Positions 39,403 to 51,407 of a stretch of 64,000 nucleotides of DNA are shown one piece after another; within the stretch, counting starts at the first letter, position 1, and each line of letters begins with the position of its first letter. The translations under genes and the position numbers were made by a program. Source of the stretch: Chrysomallon squamiferum (lineage: Eukaryota > Mollusca > Gastropoda > Neomphalida > Peltospiridae); contig CM022676.1 of the NCBI GenBank assembly GCA_012295275.1, positions 17,549,416 to 17,613,415 of the forward strand, given 5' to 3'. The notes under the pieces were generated by a model. It ran no database searches. It was not told where the DNA came from and saw only the letters and a list, made by a program, of their open reading frames with translations.

Positions 39403-40153
39403 CAGCTTTGTGACAAAGACTGTGGAGTGAACAGTTCTGTACTTAACTGTGTGTTCAACACCATAACTTTAATAGTTATAATGATAAACATTTATATCTC
39501 ATTGAAATCAGCTTTGTGACAAAGACTGTGAACATAAACATTTATATCTCATTGAAAACTGTGTGTTCAACACCGTAACTTTAATAGTTATAATGATAAA
39601 CATTTATATCTCATTGAAATCAGCTTTGTGACAAAGACTGTGGAGTGAACAGTTCTGTACTTAACTGTGTGTTCAACACCATAACTTTAATAGTTATAAT
39701 GATAAACATTTATATCTCATTGAAACCAGCTTTGTGACAAAGACTGTACAGTTCTCTACTTAACTGTACGTTCAACACCGTAACTTTAATAGTTATAATG
39801 ATAAACATTTATATCTCATTGAAACCAGCTTTTGACAAAACTGTACGTTTAACTGTACGTTCAACACCGTAACTTTAATAGTTATAATGATAAACATTTA
39901 TATCTCATTGAAATCAGCTTTGTGACAAAGACTGTGGAGTGAACAGTTCTGTACTTAACTGTACGTTCAACACCGTAACTTTAATAGTTATAATGATAAA
40001 CATTTATATCTCATTGAAATCAGCTTTGTGACAAACACTGTGGAGTGAACAGTTCTGTACTTAACTGTGTGTTCAACACCGTAACTTTAATAGTTATAAT
40101 GATAAACATTTATATCTCATTGAAATCAGCTTTGTGACAAAGACTGTGGAGTG
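39403..40153 (+). repeat. 106-bp minisatellite, about 7 units, ending at the right-arm boundary
   Basis: Units start CAGCTTTGTGACAAAGACTG and run through GTGTTCAACACCGTAACTTT to ATTTATATCTCATTGAAAT. Starts lie at about 39,403, 39,509, 39,620, 39,726, 39,826, 39,914, 40,020 and 40,127, and some units are internally deleted. The last unit stops after GACTGTGGAGTG, where homology to the left arm begins. Confidence 0.93.
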
Positions 40154-42394
40154 TACATTTTTTATTGTCACTGTTGTCCACTAAAGTATATTGATTAACG
40201 TCTTGTTATAGACTATACCCTGTTTTTTATTGACATGCACAAATATTTAAATCTTGTTATAAAAACACATACATTTCACTTGGTCAGTATAGAAATTTAC
40301 CAAAATTATTTTCAATTTATACTAAAAAAATAAATAATAATAACTAACTAGTAAAAACATTATTTGTAAAACATTTATTTTAGATTATATTAATGAGCTG
40401 AATGTTGAGGAATGTATAAATTTATAGAGATGAAGACAGATTTAAAATAATATAAAAATACACTTTCTTATCAAGACTCTGTATTCATGGTAATATCTAG
40501 TATGGCTGATATAAAATATTAAATATGTACTTACTTATAAAACCTATGAATGATTTTATTGGATACTTGTTTAGAACCTACACCTCAAATTTAGATAATT
40601 CATCAGTTTCGCGTGTGAAAGAAAACAGAGCTTTGTACTGACATCCTCCGTCACAGAACAGAATTACAAAGTGTTTAACATCAGACTCAGCCAGTTCCTA
40701 GATAAACAAACAAACAAGCAAATAAATAAATAAACAGATAAACAGAAATATCCATAAATATACCATAAATCAATAAACAGATTAATAAATTGTATTAACA
40801 TGGCAATAATGTATAAAAGGTAAAACAATAAATATAATTACATTACATATAAAATTCTGAAGTAACTAATGCTGATTGTTTTTCAGTAAAAACAACAACA
40901 TAAAATTAATACAGTCATAGACACTCACACTTACTTGATAGATTTAACTCTCCAACTTCCTCTCTCAGATATTTCTACAACTTTCTAACAATAAATAACA
41001 ATTATCTATCAGTTAAATAAGATCAGAAAGGCAATTCTCTTATAAAAACTTAACAATTTGTTGCAATTTGAATAAAATAAAAAATAAACGAAAAACAAAT
41101 CACTTATAAAAACTAAGTATGTCTTTTAAAAACAAACAGTAATAAGAAAATCAAATATAATGAATGAATAATTCCTGCTAAAGCTTAAAGATCTAAGAAA
41201 ACCATATTTCAATATTTCTGCTTCATTTAATTAAGCAATGGCTTAATTTGGTTTAGACAATAATAATTAATAGGGATTTTAAAACAAGAACATTAATAAA
41301 CAAGTGAACAAGCTAATTTAACCAAAACACAACCTGCAAATAAAGATTAAAAATAAAATTTAACCAAAAAGATAATTTACGAAATAACAGCCGTGTAATA
41401 ATAACTGATATTATGAATCTAGATGATGATAATAAGGATGATGATGAAGAGGGTTAAAATGAAGACATTTTGTTTCATTTTTTATTTTAATTTATTTATA
41501 ATTAGACAATATGAGAAATGTAAAAGTGAACCTCACAGACTGAGTAAATTAGTGTAAATGCTGCCATACTCAGTCTGTTAGAGCTTTTTGTATGGATTAA
41601 TAATGTTATGATAGAAACAAAAATTTAGAAGTAAGGAATAACAAATAAATAAACGAAATAATAACAAAAATATAAGAAGAAGAAAAAAATCATAAGATAA
41701 AAGATATATAATGATTGTAGACAGCAGAAACAAGAATAAAACAATGCTAATGGAAGTATGGAAAAAATGAAGTATTCTAAGTTGTCAGTATATTTGTATA
41801 CTACAATTACTTTACTTATTATTGTAGACTTTCCTTGTACTAATCTGCTTTTCTTACTCTGTATTGAGAATACATGCAACACAAAAACTGAGAAGAAAGT
41901 AAATTGATAGTTAAACAGCTAAGTTAATGTGTGTGTTTTTCATACCAATTTTTAAGAAACTTCTCTGTCTGTTCTGTTGTATGTGTCTGAAAAAGTAAAA
42001 AAAAAAAAAAAAAAAAACAGAAAGAGGTTTACCAAAATATAAATATAAATTATGAATCAAAAAACAAATCAGTATCTTTGAAATCATAACCTAATTATTG
42101 ATAAATATAAATGTCACTAAAATATACCAAATATGAAGTAAAGAAGAAATATTTTATTTAAGAACAGACACAGCTTGTTTTTATTAGTTCTTTGCATTTT
42201 AAAAGATAAACAACAAAACAGCTAATGAAAAAGAAAACCTGTTTCTGCAACATGAACTGACACCCTTTTTAAACAAGAAACTAAAAATATGTTTTTTAAT
42301 ATACATCTTTCCACAGATAACAAAACACATACCTTGATCTTAGCAATACCAGGTATGAATCAGCAGCTAGATTGTTAAACAACTTTATTAGTCC

Positions 42395-42467
42395 TCCACA
42401 TAGGACTGATCCTAGAACCCAACAAACTTTAATCATGCACTCTAACCACTGAGCCAGTCTATCCATC
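42395..42467 (-). mobile_element. tRNA-derived SINE head, right arm
   Basis: Reverse-complement partner of the element at 34,869-34,940. The A-box TGGCTCAGTGG is intact and the B-box region reads GGTTCTAGGATCAGTCC. Its presence at the same intron position in both arms dates the insertion before the inversion. Confidence 0.6.
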
Positions 42468-43152
42468 ACTACAAATTTAACAACATGAATTAAGTGAATA
42501 TTTACAGTGAAGAGTTTGGTTTGTTGAGTTCTGGAGTACTCATGAATCTTCACTCAGTTTTGTGAAACTGAAAGCCATGTTTCGTTGTGTTGGTAATGGT
42601 TACTTGGTGTTTTGTGACACTTGACCTCCCGTTACCATAGCGAGATGCTGAATTAAAATTAATAAAAATAATAATAAACCCTGTAGTATCTTCATATTTT
42701 AAACTGCACTGCCAGTATTTAATAAAACTAACCATAAACCTTGCAATAAACTGTCTGATGTAAGATTTGTAAAATTTGACTGCAATTCAATCATTTAAAA
42801 ACTCCTTTAATATTAACTTTCTTTATTGGTAGCCTTATTAAATACTGATCATTATATAAGGATCTTTACAAAGCTTGTATTCATCCATTTTATATAATAA
42901 AAATGTATTTACATAGATAAAGGCATATGTCAGTATCCACACTAAAACTGAACATTACAAATAAGAAATTTCATAAATTCATATAATAAAAGATATAATA
43001 CAATTTGGGATTTGCAGCATGTATTTTGTTTAACTAAAATTCTGAATCATAAGTAAAAACTGTCACAAAACTTACTTTCTGCTTCCTGACCATTTAGAAG
43101 GCCTCCTGTCTGTCAGTTTTATCATTTCAATCCAGAATAATAGCTCTGTGAG

Positions 43153-43422
43153 AAAGGCTAACGGGTGGAGAGACCACGAAAGATATTCAATACAGATAAT
43201 ATTCAAACGGAAAACCAGATCTAATATTAAATTACGAATTTGTTGATTACGAAATATTAAAAAAAGGAAATCGTTAAAAGACTCCAAAACAATGCCTCTC
43301 TTAATGAGATATTAAAACTGAGCAATTTAATATATCTAAATTTTAAAATTACCATCTGATTTATTATTTTATTTGCAAAAACTTATTATATTTTATTTGT
43401 TACTAAACAAACCATGAAAACT
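43153..43422 (-). pseudogene. CH-domain segment present only in the right CAMSAP copy
   Basis: Within the exon 43,541-43,076, the right arm has about 270 bases that the left arm lacks. The minus-strand frame near the inner side reads YLSWSLHPLAFLTELLFWIE. This resembles the end of the CAMSAP CH domain (a hydrophobic AFIAELFWWFE-type helix), so the extra sequence is probably ancestral exon and intron material deleted from the left copy rather than an insertion. A transposon insertion is less likely because no clear target duplication or element ends are seen. Confidence 0.45.
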
Positions 43423-46400
43423 GAGAGACTGCAGACAATAGAAACTTCAGACAACAGGAACTGTACATCTGTCTCTACATCTTTTAGTATGTCTGTCATC
43501 ACAGGAACAGTGACACTGTGTGAAGAGCTGGCATTTCCAGTCTGGTAACAACAAAGTTAAACATTTTAAAATACAGATAAAATATGAAGCTTCCTCGTTT
43601 TTTATAATAATATAGAAATAAACATTTACAAGAAAATAATCACATTTATATGAATTTAAGGCTGTTGGTTCCTGTGTGTGCAGACAAACACATGAGTGAA
43701 ATGTTCAAGGTATGAAGTGTAGTGTGTGTTACACGATACTAATGTAATTTGTGTATATGTATACATGTATTTACTGATATATTATCTACAAACTGCAGCT
43801 GCATATATTAAATTAAACTTCATTAGTTTAGAAAAATGAGAAAACAAACTCAAATTCACCTGCTCAGATTTGTTCTCTTTTGCAATGGCAGCAGTACAAA
43901 CTTTATTTAACCAGAAAATAACTGTATCCTCAGTGCCTGATGGAACACGTTTTAAAGTAAATGTGCATATATTATATATCCAAATAAAGTGTTTATAAGT
44001 TCTAGAGCTGCAGTTACTTCCCTTCCTTGGCCTATTACAATACAAGCTTTGCTCTTTACACAGAAGCTAAACTGAAAGTGAGTTATGGACATGACTTATA
44101 CTGCAAGGTCACTATGCAATCAGATATGTGAACAGATTACATCAATGCTAAACCTCTCTCTCTGTCATTCATATGTTTAAATGCATCATCATAATTCATC
44201 AATCATTTAATATTCAAAGTTGAAGGATCAAAGCTTTTAAATACAGCTTGTCATTGACCTCTGAACTGAAATACAATTGATCATAAAGTGATACTTTCCA
44301 ATAAACTAACTGAATAAAATAAATAAACTTTAACAGAGCCAAATAATCTCATTTTAGTAAAAGAGGTTTTCAAATTCTCTATTTTTTTAAATTTAATTTA
44401 TGTATTTAATAAATAAACAAAAAATATCAATAAAATATAAATATAAATAAAAACGACAGCTTACCTGATGGCTTGGACAGAATGTTCTACTGAAACAACA
44501 TCACTGGTTTATGCCAATATACACACATCAATTAGAAAGTTATGTGCACTCTGAAAAAAATAACAATGAATAAAATAATAATACAGATAATAAACAGCTA
44601 TAAATAAATAAATTAAAATTTCATTTTTTCTGAGTAATGCATAATCCTTATAATGATAATAATAAAAATAATTTACAAAACAATGACAGATCACTGATTA
44701 TTATTATGCTGTTTTATAATGAATAAAGAACTGTTACAAAATTTATTTTAATATCTAAGACACAAATATAAAATAAACTCACAACTGAGAATGGTGCAGT
44801 CTGCATGAGAATGGTTTCTGTAACAGCTGATTCATCCTTCTCCATGATGTAAATTCACTTTCTAGACAGCACCTGAACAATACTGCAGCGAGATACGTAA
44901 ACTATTTAACTTCAATCGTAAATATAAAGTTTAGTAGTTTTAATAACAACATGATATTTTTATCAATCTCCATTTGTCTGAAAAATGCATTTTTCTCTGG
45001 TTATTATCATCTCTCAATATTTCACTTATTTTTATTTATGTATGAAATTGACCAAGACACAGATACACACACATACATCCAGTCTCTCTCTCTCACACAT
45101 ACACATTACCTCTTTCTCTCTCTCTCTCTCACACACACATGCACATAAACTAATAAACTAACATAGTTACATACCTTGTCTGTGATGAGAGATTTCTGAA
45201 AACATTCTAACACAGGCTACACATCACTTGACAACAGACTGTTGATCAGATGGTTACCCTGCAACACAGTAATATATCATCATCATCATAATAGTAGCAA
45301 TAACAGGAATAATAATAATGATGAAGATAATAAAAAAAAATTAACAACAACAACAACAGCAGCAGTAATAATCCAAGTAGTAGTAGTTGCAATAATTTTC
45401 ATCTATTATTGATTATAACAAGTATAATATGTTATATGTTAATAAGAAAAAGAAGGAATTAATGTCTTATTTAAGAACGTATATATATATATAGCATTGT
45501 ATATCTGCTTTTGTATTAAACACATGTTTTGAAGAAATGAGATAATTTGTTTTTAAAGAGTCATGCAATAATATATTTTTAATTTTATTCCATTAATGAC
45601 TAGCTGAACTGTACTTTAGAAAAAAGTGTCATGAGAGGAAACATAGACATTTTTCTGATGCTTTATTTTTTTATTTTTGATGAAATAATTCTAAGGTTTA
45701 TATAAAGTAAGAAACTAGAGATAATTAAAACAAACCAACAATGCATATAATAACTTTAATAATTAGAACATAAATCTTGAAAGATAGAAATTTATAAAAT
45801 ATTTCACTCACATCTGATTTTTCATAAAATGGTTCTTTAAATTCATTTGGAACATTTTCTCCATATACTTTCTGAAAATCACTGCCAGTGATGAAATTTG
45901 GCCTGAAAAACATCAAAAATAAATAAATATTAGTAACGACATGAAGAAGATTATGAAAAATAATAATAAAGATAAATAAAACAAATTAATAAAAAGTAGT
46001 AGTAATAAGAAGAAGCAAAACAGAATGGAAATAAATTAAAACTGACAGAAAGTAAATAAAAATTGAGAACAAATTTTCATCATTATATTAATTGATTTAA
46101 ACAATTAAATATTTACAGGTAATACAGTAACCATTTCAACCTTGCTGGAATCTTTTTTTTAATTATTCCAGACGTAATCAATGAATAATTCAGACTTGAA
46201 ATTTTATAAGTCTTTGTGAAATAGCTGACTAGCAGGCACTAGTCAGTAAATTAATGTCCATACTTCATTACTTATAAGTTGTATTACTTTAAGTTTCTTA
46301 TCCAACTTTTATCATCAAACTTAAACATTTTCGTTGTAAAAGCTCGCAAGCCACTTACTTTGAAATGTCTGGATGCACTTTTGAAAACTCCCCAATGTAA

Positions 46401-46693
46401 ATAAAATAAATAATTATGTTCTTACTTACCCTGCCGAACAAGAACAATCAACACAAGATATAACCGTCGGGCTCATATACACGTGGATCCCATGAGGATT
46501 TTCGCTTTTTCTTTCAACGACCGGTCCGATTTAACTGATTAAAAATGGTGATGTCATTATTCCAAAACATGTTACAAATGTAATGTTGACTGAAATACCT
46601 GAAATCCAGCTGACAGCTTTTCAAAGCTATAGTGACAGCTCTTAAATAATCCAGAAATTCGCAGACAAATTGTGTAAGTGATTCGGCCGCCAT

Positions 46694-48555
46694 TGTTTTA
46701 AGCTTGTCAAACCGAGCAGTGATAGAGTTACCTCCCTTTTGGGGGCGGAGTTATGATGTCGTGCTGAGGTCATTACGACTGTATACATCATGCTTCATAC
46801 TGTTGTCATGAAATACAGGAAACTTGTATTGTAATGTATGTCAGTATATGCAGCCGTTATTTATGTGTATACATACATATATTTAAAAATGTCTCTGTTT
46901 AGTTATTTGTTTATTTAATCTGATTTATATTTCTTTCATCGTGAAATGTCAGTGCAGACATGGCTCTGTTTTGTTTATCGCATACGTTGTTGATCATCAA
47001 ACCTGCAGGGTTAATTAACTCGCATACACATAATTATGTAAATATACATACATCCACCCGTCCATTTTTCTTTCTCAAATTATTTATTAATTTGGATTTC
47101 TGAAACCACAATCGTGCACTAATATTTTAATATTTTCATTATACCCTATTAATTTACATACATATTGATATTCATATTGAGATATTGTTAATACTGAATT
47201 TTATTTTAAGAATCGCTCCTGTTGGTACTATTGCTATGTGTTTTGAGATAACATGCAAGCATAATAATATTTTATATTGTCTCAACCGAAATCAGTACTT
47301 CCACCTTTGAAGTAATAGACAGATAGATATGCGTACACACACAAACTGAAAAAAATTGAATGTTGTATCAATATTAATTAACAGACTGATATCATGTTAA
47401 TGGATCTGTTTTAATTTTAATTTTTTTGCTTATGCATTTATTTAATTTTATCATTTATATATATATATTTTTTTTTTTTATTACCATTAATATTAATAGT
47501 TTTGCTCTTAATCAATTACTGATATCATCTACAGTTCTTGATTTTTATTTTATTATTCTTTTTAAGTGTATATTAAACTTACACTTTAAGTGTATATTGA
47601 ACTCGTTAAAGGTAAGTTTTTAAAATCTTGTGAAGAACCAATAATGTTCATGTATGCTTGTTATGGACCAGGTCTCAGATGAGTGCTAAAGAGTGGGAAG
47701 AATTTTCATTCAGTTTGTTGTTGTTGTTGTTGTTTTTTTCACAGTATGTATTATTATAAACTAAATTGTTGTAGGGTTCACATCAGTGTTGAAAACTTAC
47801 TGCAGCCAGAAGGCTCACAATTTGTTTCGTTTTTATTATTTAGCTTTTTATTCTTGTCAGTCTTCTTTTTCTATCATGATCATTACTGTTATTATTATTA
47901 TCATCATCAACATCATCACCATTATTATTTGTATTATTAGAATAATCATTATTGTAGTTGATGTACATTCCTGTCTTTTGAAGCTGCATGTAAAACATCC
48001 TTTATCTGCCAGTAAAGAACTCTCACAGAGGAATTTCTTTTTCTACAATTTCTATTCATAAATTTAGTTTTATACTTAACAAATATTAATATTTAAAAAT
48101 GTTAACATGATATTAACAGTTTTCTTTAATTGTAATCATTCTACATATATAAATAATGATAACCAGTAATATTAAAAAAGTGCAGAGATATCATTAAATA
48201 TTTATTTTTATTCTTATTTATTTACAGCCTCTATAGCAGAACTGTTTGCTAGCTCATCCTGGTTTAAAATCTGTTAGTTCTGACACCAGGAAACTGAAAT
48301 GAACTCAGAACTGGACAAAGTTCTGTACCAAAACATCACGGAAAGGAAAAACCTGCACAAACTATTGTAAATTTGTCTTTATTATTATGTTTATTAGATT
48401 ATTTTGATATTATTAATTTATCTATATATATATCTAAAGAAATAAATTTGTCTGTTTCTTGAGAGGGTTGTTTAAGAGTGTTGATATGTGAGATAAGACA
48501 TGGATAATGTTGGATCTACTCAGGTAAAATTTTAATTAACTTTTATGATTTCAGA
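46694..48555. promoter_or_regulatory. Region between head-to-head CAMSAP and MARS1 remnants, right arm
   Basis: Counterpart of 29,435-30,473 with about 1.3 kb extra (47,205-48,540). The part next to the CAMSAP start (GAGTTACCTCCCTTTT, then GGGGGCGGAGTTATGATG) mirrors the left arm. The extra part is AT-rich, with CTT/ATT runs and a possible exon block after a CAG at 48,228 (SIAELFASSSWFKIC then TAG). No promoter motif could be assigned with confidence. Confidence 0.35.
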
Positions 48556-48813
48556 ACATTATTACTCTGTAGAATGGTCAGAAGCTGTCACAGACTGGGA
48601 TAAGGAATCTGAGATTGATGTAAAATCTAAACTGATAAAAATTTAGGATTAATTATTCTAAAATGTAACCAGTTCTCACACAATGTTACTAAACAGATGC
48701 TATTATATCAGTGTAAAGAATTAATAATACTCATAAATATGTAATTAATAAATTACCTTAAAAAACAAAACAAATTACTATGAATAGTAAATTTGTTGTA
48801 ATATGTTCAGTAA

Positions 48814-48815
<2 letters not shown>

Positions 48816-48908
<93 letters not shown>
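48816..48908. repeat. (GA)n microsatellite in MARS1 intron, right arm
   Basis: About 46 GA units. The left arm has only a short CT-rich stretch at 29,573-29,597, so the run expanded in the right arm. Confidence 0.95.
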
Positions 48909-48912
<4 letters not shown>

Positions 48913-51367
48913 GTGTGTGTCAAATCATACATGTCAATATGTATATGTACATATACTACCTTTTCTTTATATGTTTATTTTATATAGTTGCTTACGTGTA
49001 CCCTTATTTATTTATTTATTTATTTCAGTTTATCCACAACATGGTAAAATAAATATGTTAGTCTCCAGTGCTCTTCCATATATCAGCAGTGTTCCTCACC
49101 ATGGCAACATCACTGGTTGTGTAGTCAGTTCTTGTTTTCTCCGGGTAACACATTTTATTTTATGTATTAGAGTTATCTTCCTTTGCATATACTAATCTTG
49201 ATCATTTATATTTTAGCTTTTTGAACTACACTATTTGTGTTCTTATTTTGTCTGTTTCATTTTAGATAGCATATTATTATTTTATTATTGGATTATTAGT
49301 ATTACGGTCATTACCAGAATTAGTTACATATGATATTGTTATTACAATTAAGTTTACTATTACTTGCTATGCATGTTATTATTATTTCAGTTAATTTTAT
49401 TATTACTTATTATGTATGTTATTATTATTTCAGTTAATTTATTATTACTTGCCTGATATGTTATTATTATTACAGTTAAATTTATTATATATGTTATATA
49501 TGTTATTCTTATTTCACTTAATTTTAATATTACTTGTCATATATGTCATTCTTATTACAATTAATTTTATTATTACTTGTTTTAGTGTCATTATTTCAGA
49601 ATGTTCAAAGTGTGGCTATCACAGTATGAGAGGTCACCAGTGTGATGTATGTGACTCATCAATGCTGTAGAAATGAAGAACACAAAATATAAATCTTGTA
49701 AGTCATTACCAGTCATTAAAACATCACATCAACTATTTTATATTTACCAAAGGTAAACCTGTTTAGTGTTTTATTGATTCATTTGTTGATAAAGTTTCAA
49801 ATCCTTTTAAAATAATTTTCTTTTTTCAGTTAAGTATGTATATTCTAAAAACTCCAACATTTGTTTGGTGGGTTATGAATTTAACAGTTAACATTTAAGT
49901 TTGCCATTATGTAAGAAAATGTAAAATTGTTAAAATATCTTAATAATTAAGTAGTATTCAGCTTAATGATAACTGTTTTTATACATGTTTATGAGACCGG
50001 CACACACACACACACACACACACACACTGACTCATCCTATATATATTTATTTGTATTTCATCACTGACTTAGAAACCAACTATCTTGATAAGGAATTGTT
50101 TAAGTATATGTGTGTGGATGGGTAGATGTGTGTATAGGGTTATTAGTATATTTTATGTATTTTGTTAATTTTTCAGAGTGTAGCTGATAAAGTTTTCATT
50201 AATAAATCTGGATAAAACTGATAAGAAATATTTGTATTGGAGATGGAATTATAGCAAGATGTATCAATTGTGACCAGAAGTGGGGGACCATAGTTCCATT
50301 GGAGGGATACACTGAGTAAGTATAATAAATTACTTGCATTTATAAAAAAATAATAATAACTTCCTGTCTTAAAAAAGTAGTCTTTGTTCTGAATACTGAA
50401 CAAAAAATAGTAAAAGAAATATGAATTAGAAAACATCTAAATTGTAAGATAATTTTATAGTATCACAAAACAAGACATCTATTCAAGTATGTATTTAATG
50501 TTAAATTTGAAGATGATAAGCCTGATGTCTGATTTCTAAAATATGTTATCCCTAAAATTTGTGAATAAAATCCTCAATTAAAGCTTACAGTTCAAGACAT
50601 ACAACTGGCTAAAGATTTATATAATTATATTTTGTATCTTAATGAAAATATAATAATAAAAAATTATGAGTATTTTTCTCTTCTGTTTTAAAAAGAGAGA
50701 AACATTTATTTGTTTCATTATAATTTATGAGTGGTTAAATTTCCAGGTATTCTGTGTTTGGTTTGATGTTCCAGTTGACTACATTTCAGTCACAGCTAAC
50801 TACACAGAGAGGAGAGAAAAATCCATCAAAGGTTTGTTTTGTGTTTTTTATTTCTTTTTTGATTTTTGTTTTCTGAAATCAGAATAGCAAAAGCAAAAAC
50901 AATGAAATAAATATTAATTTTGTTAATTTTTAAAATAATCTATAATTTTGTAAGCATGAATAAGATGACATAGCTGTGATTATGTTGGTGTGTATAATTA
51001 CTGTGCTTAATCTAAATATTCTGTTTGAAAACAATAAGAATCTTCACTTATTAATGTTCATTTTCAGCCTCACAGTTTATATTTGTTGTCAAGGGAAACC
51101 CAGATTTAACATAATTTATTCAGTTTCCTGCTTTCTTTCTTAGTATATATATATTCATTAGTTTCTTCATTTAATTCCAAATATTATATTATAAAATTTG
51201 ATACAAACAAATGTCCATTTTAACGTCCTTTTTCTTCTTCTTTTATATTATTATCATTTTCAGTTTTTTTTATTTTCTTATGCTTGTGTTGCTATTCTGT
51301 TTTTTGTTTTCTTTTTTATTTACAGTTTGTTATCATTTTATTGTTGTTATTATTATTCTTCTTCTTC

Positions 51368-51405
<38 letters not shown>
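51368..51405. repeat. (TTA)n microsatellite
   Basis: TTA triplets directly after TTC triplets in the right MARS1 intron, homologous to the GAA/TAA region of the left arm. Confidence 0.9.

Positions 51406-51407
<2 letters not shown>

Larger units (their letters stand above)
37489..40153. other. Spacer between the inverted arms
   Basis: About 2.7 kb without a reverse-complement partner in the window. It holds the last CAMSAP exon of the left copy (37,725-37,857), AT-rich 3-prime flanking sequence, the TAA-tailed repeat (38,506-38,698), CA/TACA-rich DNA (38,778-38,990), a tRNA-like SINE head (39,006) and the 106-bp minisatellite that touches the right arm. Confidence 0.85.
40535..46693 (-). pseudogene. 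CAMSAP: CAMSAP/Patronin-like pseudogene, right copy (no last exon)
   Basis: Minus-strand exons: 46,693-46,599 (MAAESLTQFVCEFLDYLRAV); 45,902-45,812 (DFQKVYGENVPNEFKEPFY); 45,258-45,175 (NSLLSSDV then TAG); 44,882-44,783 (VLSRK then TGA, IYIMEKDESAVTET, MQTAPF); 44,550-44,465 (SAHNFLIDVCILA then TAA); about 43,952-43,860 (VPSGTEDTVIFWLNKVC); 43,541-43,076 (YLSWSLHPLAFLTELLFWIE); 41,986-41,946; 40,697-40,535 (CKK: DVKHFVILFCDGGCQYKALF, same one-base frameshift before GVGSKQ). It keeps the Gln codon (ATGCAGACT) that is TAG in the left copy, but has its own TGA in place of the left copy's Gly. The terminal CKK exon is absent because the arm ends before it. Confidence 0.87.

Noticed and set aside
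31866-44882. Possible stop-codon reassignment, because TAG and TAA fall at Tyr and Gln positions of the CAMSAP exons
   Set aside because: The same exons use ordinary Tyr codons, one arm keeps CAG where the other has TAG, and frameshifts and lost splice sites are also present. Pseudogene decay explains everything.
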